DNA of 64,000 nt, taken from Actibacterium pelagium. GTDB taxonomy: Bacteria; Pseudomonadota; Alphaproteobacteria; Rhodobacterales; Rhodobacteraceae. The DNA lies in the NCBI RefSeq assembly GCF_002285415.1, contig NZ_NSBU01000007.1, positions 312,501-376,500 of the forward strand, given 5' to 3'. The translations under genes were made by a program, and so were the position numbers. Every line of letters starts with the position of its first letter. Within the stretch, counting starts at the first letter, position 1. Positions 35,133-46,368 of the stretch are shown here, in pieces. Under the pieces are notes generated by a model. That model was not told the DNA's origin. It did no database searches and was given only the letters and a program-made list of their open reading frames with translations.

Positions 35133-37250
35133 ATGGCAAGCATCATCCTCTTTGCCCCGCTTGTGGGCGCGATCATCTGCGGCTTCGGCTGGCGGATCAT
35201 CGGCGAAAAAGCCGCCATGTGGGTTGCCACGGGTCTGCTGTTCTTCGCCTGTCTTCTAAGCTGGATTGTATTCCTTGGCTTCGACGGCCAAATGCAACAG
35301 ATCCACATTCTGGATTTCATCCAGTCGGGCTCGCTTGATACGGCTTGGGCCATCCGTCTGGACCGCCTGACCGCGATCATGCTGATCGTTGTGACCTCTG
35401 TTTCCGCGTTGGTTCACCTGTATAGCTTTGGCTACATGGACCACGACCCGCAGTGGGGCGAGGGCGAGACCTATAAGCCGCGCTTCTTTGCGTATCTGTC
35501 GTTCTTCACCTTCGCGATGTTGTCGCTGGTGACCGCTGACAACCTTGTCCAGATGTTCTTTGGCTGGGAAGGCGTGGGTGTCGCATCCTACCTGCTGATC
35601 GGCTTTTACTGGAAGAAACCGACGGCAAGTGCAGCGGCGATCAAAGCGTTTGTGGTCAACCGTGTTGGTGACTTCGGCTTTGCCCTCGGTATTTTCGCGC
35701 TGTTCATGCTGACCGACAGCATTGCGTTTGACGATGTCTTCGCGGCTGGCCCGGCGCTGGCAGACACAACCTTGCACTTCCTGTGGCGCGACTGGAACGC
35801 GGCTAACCTGATCGGCTTCCTGCTGTTCGTTGGCGCGATGGGTAAGTCGGCCCAGTTCATCCTGCACACATGGCTGCCGGACGCGATGGAAGGCCCGACA
35901 CCGGTTTCGGCGCTGATCCACGCAGCAACCATGGTTACCGCCGGTGTCTTCCTGGTCTGCCGTATGTCGCCGATCTATGAATACGCACCGCAAGCGACCA
36001 GCTTCATCGTTTTCCTTGGCGCACTGACTGCCTTCTTCGCGGCGACCGTGGGTCTGGTGCAGAACGACATCAAACGCGTGATCGCGTACTCGACCTGTTC
36101 GCAGCTTGGCTACATGTTCGTAGCGGCGGGCGTCGGCGTCTACTCGGTCGCGATGTTCCACCTGTTCACGCACGCCTTCTTCAAAGCGATGCTGTTCCTT
36201 GGCGCCGGCTCGGTCATCCATGCGATGCACCACGAGCAGGACATGCGGAACTATGGCAACCTGCGGAAGAAGATCCCCTATACCTTCTGGGCGATGATGA
36301 TCGGTACGCTGGCCATCACCGGTGTTGGTATCCCGCTGACGCACTTCGGCTTCGCTGGCTTCCTGTCGAAAGACGCCGTGATCGAAAGCGCCTATGCAGG
36401 TGGCACTGGCTTTGCTTTCTGGGCACTGGTTGTCGCGGCTTGCTTCACCAGCTTCTATTCCTGGCGCCTGATGTTCATGACCTTCTTCGGGGAAGAGCGT
36501 GGGGACAAGCATACGCATGAACATGCGCATGAAAGCCCGAAAGTCATGCTGATCCCGCTTGGTGCGCTGGCACTGGGTGCCGTGTTCTCGGGCATGGTCT
36601 GGTATGGCAGCTTCTTCGGTGACAACGTGAACAAGTTCTTCGGTATCCCGGCAGCAGCCTATGGCGAAGCGAAAGACGGCCATGGCGACGATTCTGCCAA
36701 GGGTTCGAAAGAGGCCAAGGCTGAGTACGCGGACTCCAATGGACATGAGGATCAATCGGACGATCATGCTAAGGCAACCGATCTGCACGGAACTGCACCT
36801 GAAGGCGCGATCTTCATGGGCCCGGACAACCACGTGCTGCATGACGCACACTATGTTCCGAAATGGGTCAAGATCTCGCCCTTCATCGCGATGCTGATTG
36901 GTCTGGGCGTGGCCTACCTGTTCTACATCGTGAACCCGGCGCTTCCGAAGAAATTGGCAGAGCAGCAGCGTCCGCTGTACCTGTTCCTGCTGAACAAATG
37001 GTACGTCGACGAGATCTATGACTTCCTGTTTGTCCGCCCGGCGCGCGCGCTTGGTAACTTCCTGTGGAAGAAGGGCGACGGTACTGTCATCGACGGTTTC
37101 CTGAATGGCGTTGCCATGGGGATCATCCCGTTCTTTACCCGCCTCGCTGGCCGTGCCCAGTCTGGCTACTTGTTCCACTATGCCTTTGCCATGGTGATCG
37201 GCATTGCCGTTCTGGTCACCTGGATGACGATCAGCGGAGGAGCTGAATAA
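35133..37250 (+). CDS. nuoL: NADH-quinone oxidoreductase subunit L
   Basis: NuoL is the distal antiporter-like subunit with the long lateral helix. The 705-residue protein has the antiporter core ([64 protein letters not shown]) and a long C-terminal part. Two hydrophilic loops are rich in histidine and acid: HTHEHAHE near residue 460 and a stretch at about 514-552. These extra loops face the solvent. It is longer than many NuoL proteins for that reason. nuoM starts on the last base of its stop. Confidence 0.97.
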   Translation: MASIILFAPLVGAIICGFGWRIIGEKAAMWVATGLLFFACLLSWIVFLGFDGQMQQIHILDFIQSGSLDTAWAIRLDRLTAIMLIVVTSVSALVHLYSFGYMDHDPQWGEGETYKPRFFAYLSFFTFAMLSLVTADNLVQMFFGWEGVGVASYLLIGFYWKKPTASAAAIKAFVVNRVGDFGFALGIFALFMLTDSIAFDDVFAAGPALADTTLHFLWRDWNAANLIGFLLFVGAMGKSAQFILHTWLPDAMEGPTPVSALIHAATMVTAGVFLVCRMSPIYEYAPQATSFIVFLGALTAFFAATVGLVQNDIKRVIAYSTCSQLGYMFVAAGVGVYSVAMFHLFTHAFFKAMLFLGAGSVIHAMHHEQDMRNYGNLRKKIPYTFWAMMIGTLAITGVGIPLTHFGFAGFLSKDAVIESAYAGGTGFAFWALVVAACFTSFYSWRLMFMTFFGEERGDKHTHEHAHESPKVMLIPLGALALGAVFSGMVWYGSFFGDNVNKFFGIPAAAYGEAKDGHGDDSAKGSKEAKAEYADSNGHEDQSDDHAKATDLHGTAPEGAIFMGPDNHVLHDAHYVPKWVKISPFIAMLIGLGVAYLFYIVNPALPKKLAEQQRPLYLFLLNKWYVDEIYDFLFVRPARALGNFLWKKGDGTVIDGFLNGVAMGIIPFFTRLAGRAQSGYLFHYAFAMVIGIAVLVTWMTISGGAE

Positions 37251-38797
37251 TGGAGAACCTCCTGTCCATCATCACCTTCATCCCGCTGATTGCGGCGTTG
37301 GTGCTGGCGTTCTTCCTGCGAGGCGACGATGAAGCCGCGCAAACCAATGCAAAATGGGTGGCGTTGATCGCAACCTCGGCGACCTTCCTGGTCTCGCTGT
37401 TCCTGATCGCTCAGTTCGATCCACAGGACACAGGCTTCCAGTTCGTGGAAGAGCGCGAGTGGCTGATGGGTCTGACCTATAAGATGGGTGTGGATGGTAT
37501 CTCGATCCTGTTCGTGATGCTGACCACCTTCCTGATGCCGATTACGATCCTGTCGTGCTGGGGTGTGACCCACCGCGTGAAAGAATACATGATCGCCTTC
37601 CTGCTGCTGGAAACGCTGATGATCGGCGTCTTCTGTGCGCTGGACCTGATCCTGTTCTACCTGTTCTTCGAAGCAGGCTTGATCCCGATGTTCCTGATCA
37701 TCGGTATCTGGGGCGGTCAGAACCGTATCTATGCGGCGTTCAAGTTCTTCCTGTACACGTTCATCGGCTCGGTTCTGATGCTGGTCGCTATGATCGCCAT
37801 GTATATGGACGCAGGCACCACCGATATCGTCGCTCTGCTGAGCCACGAGTTTAGCGCGGGCCCGATCAAGGTGCTTGGCTGGCAGATCGCTGGTGGTTTG
37901 CAGACCATGATGTTCTTGGCTTTCTTCGCGTCCTTCGCGGTGAAGATGCCGATGTGGCCCGTGCACACCTGGCTGCCCGACGCGCACGTTCAGGCGCCAA
38001 CCGCGGGTTCGGTCATTCTGGCGGCGGTTCTCTTGAAGATGGGCGGCTACGGCTTCTTGCGCTTCTCGCTTCCGATGTTCCCGGTTGGCTCTGATCTGCT
38101 GGCACCGCTGGTGCTGTGGATGTCGGCCATCGCGATTGTCTATGCCTCGCTGGTTGCTCTGGCGCAGCAGGACATCAAGAAGCTGATCGCTTATTCGTCT
38201 GTCGCGCACATGGGGTACGTCACCATGGGTATCTTTGCTGTGAACCAGCAGGGCATCGACGGTGCGATCTTCCAGATGCTGAGCCACGGCTTCATCTCGG
38301 GCGCGCTCTTCCTGTGTGTCGGCGTGATCTATGACCGGATGCACACTCGTGACATCGACGCTTATGGCGGTCTGGTTAACAAGATGCCGGCCTATGCACT
38401 GGTCTTCATGCTGTTCACCATGGCCAACGTCGGCCTGCCGGGCACTTCGGGCTTTGTTGGGGAATTCCTGACCCTGATGGGTATCTTCCAAGTCAACACT
38501 TGGGTCGCGATGATCGCAACCTCTGGTGTGATCCTGTCGGCGGCCTATGCGCTGTACCTGTTCCGCAAGGTTGTCTGGGGTGACCTGATCAAGGAAAGCC
38601 TTAAGACGATTTCCGATATGAATGTCCGCGAGCGTGCGATTTTTGCGCCGCTGGTGGTCATGACCATCCTTCTGGGTGTCTACCCGGCGCTGATCACCGA
38701 TGTGATCGGCCCGTCGGTCGAGGCGCTGATTTCCAACTATGAGACCGCAATGGCGCAGGCCGACACCGGCGCGGCGGTCAAATTGGCTTCGCACTAA
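37250..38797 (+). CDS. nuoM: NADH-quinone oxidoreductase subunit M
   Basis: NuoM is the middle antiporter-like proton pump subunit. The 515-residue protein contains the characteristic [21 protein letters not shown] with the key glutamate, [30 protein letters not shown], and [18 protein letters not shown]. The ATG overlaps the nuoL stop (TAATG), so translation is coupled. Confidence 0.97.
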   Translation: MENLLSIITFIPLIAALVLAFFLRGDDEAAQTNAKWVALIATSATFLVSLFLIAQFDPQDTGFQFVEEREWLMGLTYKMGVDGISILFVMLTTFLMPITILSCWGVTHRVKEYMIAFLLLETLMIGVFCALDLILFYLFFEAGLIPMFLIIGIWGGQNRIYAAFKFFLYTFIGSVLMLVAMIAMYMDAGTTDIVALLSHEFSAGPIKVLGWQIAGGLQTMMFLAFFASFAVKMPMWPVHTWLPDAHVQAPTAGSVILAAVLLKMGGYGFLRFSLPMFPVGSDLLAPLVLWMSAIAIVYASLVALAQQDIKKLIAYSSVAHMGYVTMGIFAVNQQGIDGAIFQMLSHGFISGALFLCVGVIYDRMHTRDIDAYGGLVNKMPAYALVFMLFTMANVGLPGTSGFVGEFLTLMGIFQVNTWVAMIATSGVILSAAYALYLFRKVVWGDLIKESLKTISDMNVRERAIFAPLVVMTILLGVYPALITDVIGPSVEALISNYETAMAQADTGAAVKLASH

Positions 38798-38809
38798 AGG
38801 GGCGTGACG

Positions 38810-40252
38810 ATGATCTCTGCTGATATCAATGTAGTTCTCCCCGAGATCGTTCTGGCGGTCTACGCCATGGCGGCTCTGATCTTTGCGGTCTACACCAGCA
38901 AGGACAAAGCAGCGGGTCTTCTGGTCTGGGTCACCTCGGCGGTCTTCGTCGTGGTTGCGCTTTGGATCGGGATGGGCGGCAACGGCACGAAAGAGGCGTT
39001 CAACGGCGCCTTTGTCGACGACGGCTTCGCCCGTTTCGCCAAGGTCGTGATCCTGCTGTCTGCAGCTGCCGTGATGGTTATGGGTCAGGAATTCATGGCC
39101 AAGCGTGACCTGCTGCGGTTCGAATACCCAATCCTGATCACGCTGGCATCCGTCGGTATGATGATGATGGTTTCGGCTGGCGACCTGATGGCGCTGTACA
39201 TGGGCCTAGAGCTTCAGTCGCTGTCGCTTTACGTCGTCGCATCGCTGCGCCGTGACAGTGCACGCTCGACCGAGGCTGGCCTGAAGTACTTTGTGCTGGG
39301 CGCGCTAAGCTCGGGCATGCTTCTGTATGGTGCGTCGCTGACCTATGGATATGCGGGCACCACCCTGTTCGACGGCATCATCGCGTCGATTGGAGATGAA
39401 GGTATCTCGCTTGGTCTGCTGTTCGGTCTGGTCTTCATGATCACCGGTCTGGCGTTCAAGGTTTCGGCGGTTCCTTTCCACATGTGGACCCCGGACGTTT
39501 ACGAAGGTTCGCCGACCCCGGTCACCGCTTTCTTCGCGACTGCGCCGAAAATGGCCGCGATGGGCCTGTTCGCCCGTGTAATGCATGACGCCTTCGGTAC
39601 CGCGACCCAGGATTGGGGGCAGGTCATTGCTCTGCTGGCGGTACTGTCGATGTTCCTTGGTGCCGTGGCCGCAATTGGCCAGCGCGACATCAAGCGACTG
39701 ATGGCGTACTCGTCGATCGCCCACATGGGTTTTGCCCTGATGGGTCTGGCCTCTGGCACTGCGACTGGCGTTGAAGCGATGCTGATCTACATGACCATCT
39801 ATGTGGCCATGAACGTCGGTACCTTTGCCTTCATCCTGTCGATGGAGAAAGACGGCAAGCCGGTTACCGATATCGACAGCCTGCAGATGTACAGCAAGGT
39901 TGAACCGCTGAAAGCGGCGGCGCTGCTTGTACTGATGTTCTCGTTGGCAGGTGTGCCGCCGATGGTTGGCTTCTTCGGTAAGCTGGCTGTTCTGCAGGCC
40001 GCTGTTGATGCTGGCATGGTCTGGCTGGCGGTTGCCGGTGTGATCGCGTCCGTGATCGGTGCGTTCTATTACCTGCGGATCGTCTTCTACATGTACTTCG
40101 GGGAAGAGCGTGATCAGGCGCTGGATACCTCTGGCAATCCGGTCCTGTTTGGCTTCCTGATGCTGTCGGCGTTCGTCATGCTGGCCGGTGTCATCAACCT
40201 GTTCGGCGTCGACGGCATGGCGGCCGCTGCCGCGGGTACCCTTGTCAACTAA
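38810..40252 (+). CDS. nuoN: NADH-quinone oxidoreductase subunit N
   Basis: NuoN is the third antiporter-like subunit. The 480-residue protein shows [22 protein letters not shown] (key glutamate), [25 protein letters not shown] and [19 protein letters not shown] start at the ATG at 38810 with AAAGGGG upstream; a GTG two codons earlier is in frame. It ends the nuo subunit set, and birA overlaps its 3' end. Confidence 0.97.
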   Translation: MISADINVVLPEIVLAVYAMAALIFAVYTSKDKAAGLLVWVTSAVFVVVALWIGMGGNGTKEAFNGAFVDDGFARFAKVVILLSAAAVMVMGQEFMAKRDLLRFEYPILITLASVGMMMMVSAGDLMALYMGLELQSLSLYVVASLRRDSARSTEAGLKYFVLGALSSGMLLYGASLTYGYAGTTLFDGIIASIGDEGISLGLLFGLVFMITGLAFKVSAVPFHMWTPDVYEGSPTPVTAFFATAPKMAAMGLFARVMHDAFGTATQDWGQVIALLAVLSMFLGAVAAIGQRDIKRLMAYSSIAHMGFALMGLASGTATGVEAMLIYMTIYVAMNVGTFAFILSMEKDGKPVTDIDSLQMYSKVEPLKAAALLVLMFSLAGVPPMVGFFGKLAVLQAAVDAGMVWLAVAGVIASVIGAFYYLRIVFYMYFGEERDQALDTSGNPVLFGFLMLSAFVMLAGVINLFGVDGMAAAAAGTLVN

Positions 40253-40997
40253 CCCGCTTCCGGGCGGGTATGCCCATATGCACCTCGGCCGGGTGGACAG
40301 CACCCAGGCCGAGGCCGCACGCCGGGTGGCCGAATTACCCGGCCCCACATGGATCACCGCTGACGAACAAACCGCAGGTCGCGGGCGTCGCGGGCGCGTC
40401 TGGTTAAGTCCCACCGACAATTTCACCGCAACGCTTCTGTTGCAGCCCAAAGAGGCACCGGAAGAAGTCGCCTTGCGGTCGTTCGTGGCCTCGCTTGCCC
40501 TGTTTGATGCCTTTGTCGAGGCGACAGGCCGTCCGCAAAGCTTCGCCCTGAAATGGCCCAACGACGTTCTGCTTAACGGTGGAAAGGTTGCTGGCATCCT
40601 GTTGGAAGGTGTCGGACACGGCAATCAGGTGGGGCATCTGGCGATCGGTATCGGTGTAAACTTGATCGGCGCACCGGAAGTCCGCGATCTGGAAGAGGGA
40701 GCTGTTGCCCCCGTCAGCCTTGCGTCTGAAACCGGGGTGACCGTAGTGCCCGGAGAGTTCTTGCAACTTCTGGCCCCGGCCTATGCCCGATATGAGGCGC
40801 AATTCACCACTTACGGTTTTGCACCTATTCGCGAGGCCTGGCTGGCCCGCGCTGCGAAACTTGGAGAGGTCATTACAGCCCGTACCGCCACGCAGGAATG
40901 GGTAGGAACCTTTGAAACCATCGACACATCCGGCAATTTGGTGCTGCGCACCGCCGAAGGCCAAAAGGCCATCGCTGCCGCCGATGTATTCTTCTAG
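40242..40997 (+). CDS. birA: Biotin-[acetyl-CoA-carboxylase] ligase
   Basis: BirA activates biotin to biotinyl-AMP and transfers it to carboxylase carrier proteins. This 251-residue form has the catalytic domain only, without the repressor helix-turn-helix. Motifs are [24 protein letters not shown] (biotinyl-AMP loop) and [19 protein letters not shown]. The start is uncertain: I prefer the TTG at 40242, overlapping the nuoN stop, since it restores the usual N-terminus (PLPGGYAH before the first strand); an ATG at 40278 is the alternative. It is co-oriented with nuo and coaX. Confidence 0.92.
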   Translation: MSTNPLPGGYAHMHLGRVDSTQAEAARRVAELPGPTWITADEQTAGRGRRGRVWLSPTDNFTATLLLQPKEAPEEVALRSFVASLALFDAFVEATGRPQSFALKWPNDVLLNGGKVAGILLEGVGHGNQVGHLAIGIGVNLIGAPEVRDLEEGAVAPVSLASETGVTVVPGEFLQLLAPAYARYEAQFTTYGFAPIREAWLARAAKLGEVITARTATQEWVGTFETIDTSGNLVLRTAEGQKAIAAADVFF

Positions 40998-41008
40998 AGG
41001 AGGCATCC

Positions 41009-41788
41009 ATGCTTCTTGCGATTGACTGCGGAAACACCAACACCGTGTTCTCTATCTGGGACGGAGAGAAATTCCTCTGCACCCTGCGCACCTCGACACA
41101 CCACGCCCGCACCGCGGATGCTTATTTCACGTGGTACTCGACGCTGGTGAAGCACTACGGGATCGAGGTGGACATTACCGAGGTGATCATCTCGTCCACC
41201 GTGCCGCGCGTGGTCTTCAACCTGCGCGTCTTCGCAGACCGGTTCTTTGGGTGCCGCCCGATGGTGGTTGGCAAGCCAGAGTGTCTGTTGCCGCACAATC
41301 CGCGCGTCGATGCAGGGACGCAGGTCGGCCCGGACCGTTTGGTGAACACGGCCGGGGCCTTCGATCGTCACGGTGGGGATCTGATCGTTGTCGACTTTGG
41401 AACCGCGACCACGTTCGACGTTGTTGACGTTGATGGTGCTTATATCGGTGGCGTGATTGCCCCGGGTGTAAACCTCAGCGTCGAGGCGCTGCACTCTTCT
41501 GCGGCCGCTCTGCCGCATGTCGACGTCACCAAGCCTGAAAAGGTGATCGGGACGAATACCGTCGCCTGTATCCAGTCGGGCGTCTTCTGGGGCTACGTCG
41601 GGCTGGTTCAGGGTATTTGCAACCAGATCCGTGCCGAATATGGGCGAGACATGAAGATCATCGGCACTGGTGGTCTTGCCCCGTTGTTCGCGCAGGGAGA
41701 TGTGTTATTTGACACAATCGAAGACGACTTGACCATGCACGGCCTGACCGTGATCCATGCTTACAATAAGGAAAACAACAAGCAATGA
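41009..41788 (+). CDS. coaX: Type III pantothenate kinase
   Basis: CoaX phosphorylates pantothenate in the first step of CoA synthesis. The 259-residue protein has the ASKHA-fold phosphate loop DCGNTNTVF (Asp6 on), the GPDRLVNTAGAF segment and DFGTATTFDVV with the catalytic aspartate, then GGVIAPGVNLS. GAGGAGG precedes the ATG 11 bp after birA. Its stop overlaps the rnj start (ATGA). Confidence 0.96.
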   Translation: MLLAIDCGNTNTVFSIWDGEKFLCTLRTSTHHARTADAYFTWYSTLVKHYGIEVDITEVIISSTVPRVVFNLRVFADRFFGCRPMVVGKPECLLPHNPRVDAGTQVGPDRLVNTAGAFDRHGGDLIVVDFGTATTFDVVDVDGAYIGGVIAPGVNLSVEALHSSAAALPHVDVTKPEKVIGTNTVACIQSGVFWGYVGLVQGICNQIRAEYGRDMKIIGTGGLAPLFAQGDVLFDTIEDDLTMHGLTVIHAYNKENNKQ

Positions 41789-43458
41789 GCAGTGAGAACC
41801 GGCTGATCTATCTTCCTCTAGGCGGGGCAGGCGAGATCGGAATGAACGCCTATGTTTATGGCTACGGGCCCAAGGATCAGGAACGCCTGATCCTTGTCGA
41901 TTTGGGGGTGACCTTCCCTGACATGGACGGCACGCCCGGTGTGGACCTGATCTTTGGCGATATCTCATGGCTTGAGGCGCGCGCTGACCGGCTTGAGGCG
42001 ATCTTTGTCACCCACGGCCACGAAGACCACATCGGGGCTGTGGCCCTTGGCTGGCCGCGCCTGAAGTGCCCCGTTTATACCCGTGCATTCACCGGCAATC
42101 TGGCCGTGCGGAAAATGGAAGAGCGCGGCGGTGACCCCGAGGCCGTTCAGATCGTGGGTGCCTATCCCGAGAAAGTCGACGTTGGGCCGTTCAGCGTGTC
42201 TTTCCTGCCAGTGTCGCATTCGATCCCCGAAAGCTCTGGCCTGATCATCAACACGCCTGCGGGCCGGATCGTTCATACGGGCGACTTCAAACTGGATGAA
42301 AGCCCGGTAGTGGGCGAACCCTTTGACCCCGCCCTGTGGGGCCAGTTGGGGCAAGAGGGTGTGAAGGTCCTGACCTGCGATTCCACCAATGTCTTTTCGC
42401 CGCAAGGCGGCCGGTCCGAGGCCACCGTTGGCCCGGGCATCCATCAACTTGTGTCTCAGGCCAAAGGCATGGTCGTGGCGACCACCTTTGCCTCGAACAT
42501 CGCTCGCCTGAAAACGCTGGCCGAGGCGGGCAAGAATGCGGGACGCTCTGTTGTGCTGCTTGGCCGCGCGATGCGCCGCATGGTTGAGGCAGGCATCCAA
42601 AGCGGCGTCCTGACCGATTTCCCGACCGTCGTCAGCCCCGAAGAAGCAACGCAAATCCCGCGTGAAAACCTGATGCTGATCGTCACTGGCAGCCAAGGCG
42701 AACGCCGGGCAGCAAGTGCGCAACTGGCGCGGGGCAAGTACATGGGGCTTGAGATGAAAAAGGGCGACCTGTTCCTGTTCTCTTCCAAGACCATTCCGGG
42801 GAATGAAAAGGGTGTGATCCAGATCATCAACGCGCTGTCTGAGAAGGGTGTTGATGTGGTCGACGACAGCTCTGGCATCTACCACGTTTCTGGCCACGCC
42901 AACCGCCCCGACCTGAAGCGCGTGCACGAATTGATGCATCCCGAGATGGTCATCCCCATGCACGGTGAACACCGCCACCTGCGCGAGCACGTAAAACTGG
43001 CAGAAGAAAACGGCATCCCCGCGATCATTGCCACCAATGGCACGATGGTTGACCTGACGGGCCCCGTCCCAAAAGTAGCTGAATATATAGAGGCCGGGCG
43101 CACCTATCTGGACGGCGCTATCCAAATTGGCGCACTGGATGGCGTAGTCCGCGATCGTATCCGCATGGCTCTGAATGGGATCGTTCTGGTCAATGTCATC
43201 ATCGATGAAGAGGACGAGCCGCTTGGCGATCCTTGGGTCGAACTGCGTGGTTTGCCAGAGACGGGCACTTCCAATGCGCCGCTGGCAGATGTGCTTGAAG
43301 GTGATCTGGGCCAGATGCTGGGTCGGACCGACGACAAGGTTCTGCGTGATGATGACAAGTTGGAAGACGCCCTGCGTCGCCGCACGCGTCAGGTTGCCAA
43401 CGAAGAGATTGGCCGCAAACCCGAAGTCGTTGTGGTGATCAGCCGTCTGTCGGCTTAA
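41785..43458 (+). CDS. rnj: Ribonuclease J
   Basis: RNase J is a metallo-beta-lactamase/beta-CASP nuclease with endo- and 5'-exonuclease activity in RNA turnover. The 557-residue protein has the Zn motif HGHEDH (77-82), HTGDFKLDESP, the beta-CASP segments and a HGEHRHLREH motif near the end of the catalytic part. A C-terminal domain (about 450-557) completes the family architecture. It overlaps coaX by ATGA. Confidence 0.95.
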   Translation: MSSENRLIYLPLGGAGEIGMNAYVYGYGPKDQERLILVDLGVTFPDMDGTPGVDLIFGDISWLEARADRLEAIFVTHGHEDHIGAVALGWPRLKCPVYTRAFTGNLAVRKMEERGGDPEAVQIVGAYPEKVDVGPFSVSFLPVSHSIPESSGLIINTPAGRIVHTGDFKLDESPVVGEPFDPALWGQLGQEGVKVLTCDSTNVFSPQGGRSEATVGPGIHQLVSQAKGMVVATTFASNIARLKTLAEAGKNAGRSVVLLGRAMRRMVEAGIQSGVLTDFPTVVSPEEATQIPRENLMLIVTGSQGERRAASAQLARGKYMGLEMKKGDLFLFSSKTIPGNEKGVIQIINALSEKGVDVVDDSSGIYHVSGHANRPDLKRVHELMHPEMVIPMHGEHRHLREHVKLAEENGIPAIIATNGTMVDLTGPVPKVAEYIEAGRTYLDGAIQIGALDGVVRDRIRMALNGIVLVNVIIDEEDEPLGDPWVELRGLPETGTSNAPLADVLEGDLGQMLGRTDDKVLRDDDKLEDALRRRTRQVANEEIGRKPEVVVVISRLSA

Positions 43459-43512
43459 CCACTTGGTTTGCATTCACCTCCTGCGCTATCGTTAGGGTAG
43501 GGGGTGACGATA

Positions 43513-44136
43513 ATGACGAATGCAGATCATTGGGAAAAGGTTTACCAGACAAAACCTGAAGATGCGGTCAGCTGGTTCCAGGCTGACCCTGCGCTTTCCT
43601 TAGAGCTTGTCCAAAAATACGCAGAGCCGGGTGACCCAATTGTAGATGTCGGGGCAGGGGCCTCGCGTCTGGTGGATCAGCTTGTCTCTGCTGAACTTGG
43701 TCCGATCACCGTATTGGATCTGTCAGAGGCCGCGCTGCGTGTCAGCCAAGTCAGACTGGGGGCAGCAGCAGAGGGAGTTACCTGGATCGCGACCGACGTG
43801 ACAGAATGGGACCCACAGATCGCGTATCAGGTTTGGCATGATCGTGCGGTGTTTCATTTTCTGACGGATACGCAGGATCAAGAAAAGTACTTGTCGCGAA
43901 TGGACGCCGCGCTTCAGCCCGGTGGTGTCGCGATCATTGCCACCTTTGCCTTGGACGGGCCCGAAAAGTGCTCGGGCCTGCCAGTTCAGCGGTATTCCGG
44001 TGAAACGCTAGAGCACAGGATCAACGCCTTTGCGCCAGACAGGTTTAAGCGCCTTGGCACCCAAGACGTTGTCCACGAAACACCATTCGAAACCAACCAA
44101 CGGTTTCAGGTGTCTGTATTCCGCAAGTTGGCTTAG
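43513..44136 (+). CDS. Class I SAM-dependent methyltransferase
   Basis: This 207-residue enzyme has the SAM-binding loop IVDVGAGASRLVDQL and the acidic strand-2 end TVLDLSEAAL, followed by ATDVTEW and VWHDRAVFHFL. The opening HWEKVYQTKPEDAVSWFQ is typical of small methyltransferases related to the thiopurine/trans-aconitate type; the acceptor is unknown. I use the ATG at 43513 with GGGGGTGA upstream. Its 3' end overlaps the convergent helicase gene by 4 bp. Confidence 0.83.
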   Translation: MTNADHWEKVYQTKPEDAVSWFQADPALSLELVQKYAEPGDPIVDVGAGASRLVDQLVSAELGPITVLDLSEAALRVSQVRLGAAAEGVTWIATDVTEWDPQIAYQVWHDRAVFHFLTDTQDQEKYLSRMDAALQPGGVAIIATFALDGPEKCSGLPVQRYSGETLEHRINAFAPDRFKRLGTQDVVHETPFETNQRFQVSVFRKLA

Positions 44137-45608
44137 TTTGAACCGTTTTCCTCGGTTTCAGCTGCGCCTTCGGCCGGTGCGGGTTCTGATTCTGCTTCCA
44201 CTTTAGGTTCCGGCTTCGGAGCCTTGAAAGAGCGCAACAGGAAGGCCGGAACGTGATCGCCCAGACCGACGACGGGCTCACCCTGCGAACGGCCGTTTCC
44301 ACGACCGCCACGACGAGAGCGGGACCGGTTTTCGCGTTTTTCCTCGGCGGGCTTCTCAGCGGCTTCTTCGGACTTTTCGCGCGGCTTGCGGCCCTTGTTT
44401 GCCGGTTTTTCACCATCTTCATCGCGCGGCTTGCGGCGGCTGCGTGACGGTGCCTCGGGCAGCTCCGGGGTCTCGATCCGCGGGATTTCCTGCTTTACCA
44501 GATCCTCGATCTGGGCCAGGTATTTCTCATCTGCGGGGACGCAGATCATCATCGCGGTGCCTTTGCGCCCCGCGCGACCGGTGCGGCCGATGCGGTGCAC
44601 GTAGTCCTCGGAATGGGTCGGGACGTCATAGTTGAAAACGTGGCTGACGTTCGGGATGTCCAACCCACGGGCGGCAACGTCCGACGCACAGAGGAACCGG
44701 ATAGAGCCATCGCGGAACCCGTCCAACGTACGCATGCGGTGCGCCTGATCCAGATCGCCATGAATCGCGGCGGCATTATAGCCGTGCTTGTTCAGCGATT
44801 TCGCAACGATGTCGACTTCGGTCTTGCGGTTGCAGAAGATGATCGCGTTGGTACAGGCCTCGCCCTCACTATCGATCAGGCTGCGCAGAACCATGCGCTT
44901 TTCTTTGGCCTGACGGTCCTTGCGCGAGGATTTGAACAGAACAACGCCCTGTTTGATGTTCTCGGATGTGGTCGCGGCGCGGGCGACCTCGATCTTCTCG
45001 GGGTTCGACAGGAACGTGTTGGTGATACGTTCGATTTCGGGCGCCATGGTGGCCGAGAAGAACAGGGTCTGGCGCGTGAACGGCGTCAGCTGGAAAATCT
45101 TCTCAATGTCCGGGATGAAGCCCATGTCCAGCATCCGGTCAGCTTCGTCCACGACCATGATCTGCACGCCAGTCAGCAAGAGCTTGCCGCGTTCGAAGTG
45201 GTCCAGCAGGCGGCCGGGGGTGGCGATCAGGACGTCGACACCTTTGTCGATCAGGGCGTCTTGTTCCTTGAAGCTAACGCCGCCGATCAAAAGCGCTTTG
45301 GTCAGCTTGGTGTTCTTCGCATAGATGTCGAAGTTCTCGGCAACCTGAGCGGCCAGTTCTCGCGTCGGGGCAAGAACAAGGCTGCGCGGCATCCGGGCGC
45401 GTGCGCGGCCCCGGGCGAGCATTGTGATCATCGGCAGGGTGAAACTGGCGGTTTTACCTGTGCCGGTTTGGGCAATCCCAAGAACGTCGCGACCCTGAAG
45501 AGCAGGGGGAATGGCGCCGGCTTGAATAGGGGTAGGGGTTTCGTAGCCCGCGTCAGAAACGGCGGAAAGAACTTTGGGGTGCAACCCCAAGTCAGAGAAC
45601 TTGGTCAT
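44133..45608 (-). CDS. rhlE: DEAD-box RNA helicase, RhlE-like
   Basis: This 491-residue ATP-dependent RNA helicase has the Q motif region TPIQAGAIP, Walker A AQTGTGKT (46-53), PTRELA (81-86), TPGRLLD, DEAD (154-157) and SAT (185-187), then SDVAARGLDIP and HRIGRTGRAGRKG in the second RecA domain. The C-terminal 110 residues form a charged Arg/Lys/Glu-rich tail ending in Glu/Ala-rich sequence, presumably RNA-binding. Such helicases act in ribosome assembly and cold adaptation. A 159 bp leader region precedes it. Confidence 0.92.
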   Translation of the reverse strand: MTKFSDLGLHPKVLSAVSDAGYETPTPIQAGAIPPALQGRDVLGIAQTGTGKTASFTLPMITMLARGRARARMPRSLVLAPTRELAAQVAENFDIYAKNTKLTKALLIGGVSFKEQDALIDKGVDVLIATPGRLLDHFERGKLLLTGVQIMVVDEADRMLDMGFIPDIEKIFQLTPFTRQTLFFSATMAPEIERITNTFLSNPEKIEVARAATTSENIKQGVVLFKSSRKDRQAKEKRMVLRSLIDSEGEACTNAIIFCNRKTEVDIVAKSLNKHGYNAAAIHGDLDQAHRMRTLDGFRDGSIRFLCASDVAARGLDIPNVSHVFNYDVPTHSEDYVHRIGRTGRAGRKGTAMMICVPADEKYLAQIEDLVKQEIPRIETPELPEAPSRSRRKPRDEDGEKPANKGRKPREKSEEAAEKPAEEKRENRSRSRRGGRGNGRSQGEPVVGLGDHVPAFLLRSFKAPKPEPKVEAESEPAPAEGAAETEENGSN

Positions 45609-45767
45609 TGAGATCCTTTGGCGCTGCGGCTCTTATGGAAGGCCGCAGTTCTGCGCGGCCCGATCAGCCGAATTGCCGATCGTCATCTAGGCCTGACGCA
45701 TATGCGAAAGGCTTGAAACAGTCAAGATTGTCGGGGCCTTAGCCTTTATTTGCAGCAAGTGAAGTGT

Positions 45768-46364
45768 TCAAAACAACACCTTGGCCACCAACCAGATAGC
45801 GGGCGCAATAGCGGTTAGGCCAAGGCTCATGACGACGCCGTCTCTGGCAGTCAGGCCCAGACCGATCAGAAGGATATGGATCGAAAGGACAAATGGCAGG
45901 CCGGGGACAAAACCGATGAAGAAAATCACGCATCCCGTGAGCAACAGGATTAATGCATTGGCCAACTGAAAAGCGCGACTGTCGATGATAAAGGTTAAGC
46001 GCTCTGACAAAAGCAAACGCGCTTTTCGGCGGAGGGGCCGGGCACGATCCACTATGGATTTGAGCGTTTCGGTCTTGATGGTAATGCGGCGCAGGCGTGC
46101 AGGCATCCAAAGCTTTGGTTGAACGAACAGAAGCTGAATACCGATCAACACAAACACAATTGCCACGAGCCCCGGCATCCCGGGAACCATCCCGACCGGC
46201 AGGATAAGAACCGCAGACAGGATCACCAGCAAAGGGCCAGTGCCCCGTCTCCCAAGTGCGTCGACAAGCTCTCCGAGGGTGGTCGCCTCGGTTTCGTGGG
46301 CAACGGAGTGCAGATCGTCGAAGACCTCTGAAAACTGATCCTCTGTCTCGTCTTCAGGGGTCAT
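45768..46364 (-). CDS. exoD: ExoD-family membrane protein
   Basis: This 198-residue protein fits the exopolysaccharide synthesis ExoD family: a cytoplasmic N-terminus (TTLGELVDALGRRGTGPLLVILSAVLILPVGMVPGMPG) and hydrophobic hairpins including FFIGFVPGLPFVLSIHILLIGLGL. ExoD affects exopolysaccharide production and alkali tolerance in rhizobia; its biochemical role is unclear. It follows prfC by 4 bp on the same strand, so it is probably co-transcribed. Confidence 0.85.
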   Translation of the reverse strand: MTPEDETEDQFSEVFDDLHSVAHETEATTLGELVDALGRRGTGPLLVILSAVLILPVGMVPGMPGLVAIVFVLIGIQLLFVQPKLWMPARLRRITIKTETLKSIVDRARPLRRKARLLLSERLTFIIDSRAFQLANALILLLTGCVIFFIGFVPGLPFVLSIHILLIGLGLTARDGVVMSLGLTAIAPAIWLVAKVLF

Positions 46365-46368
46365 CGGG

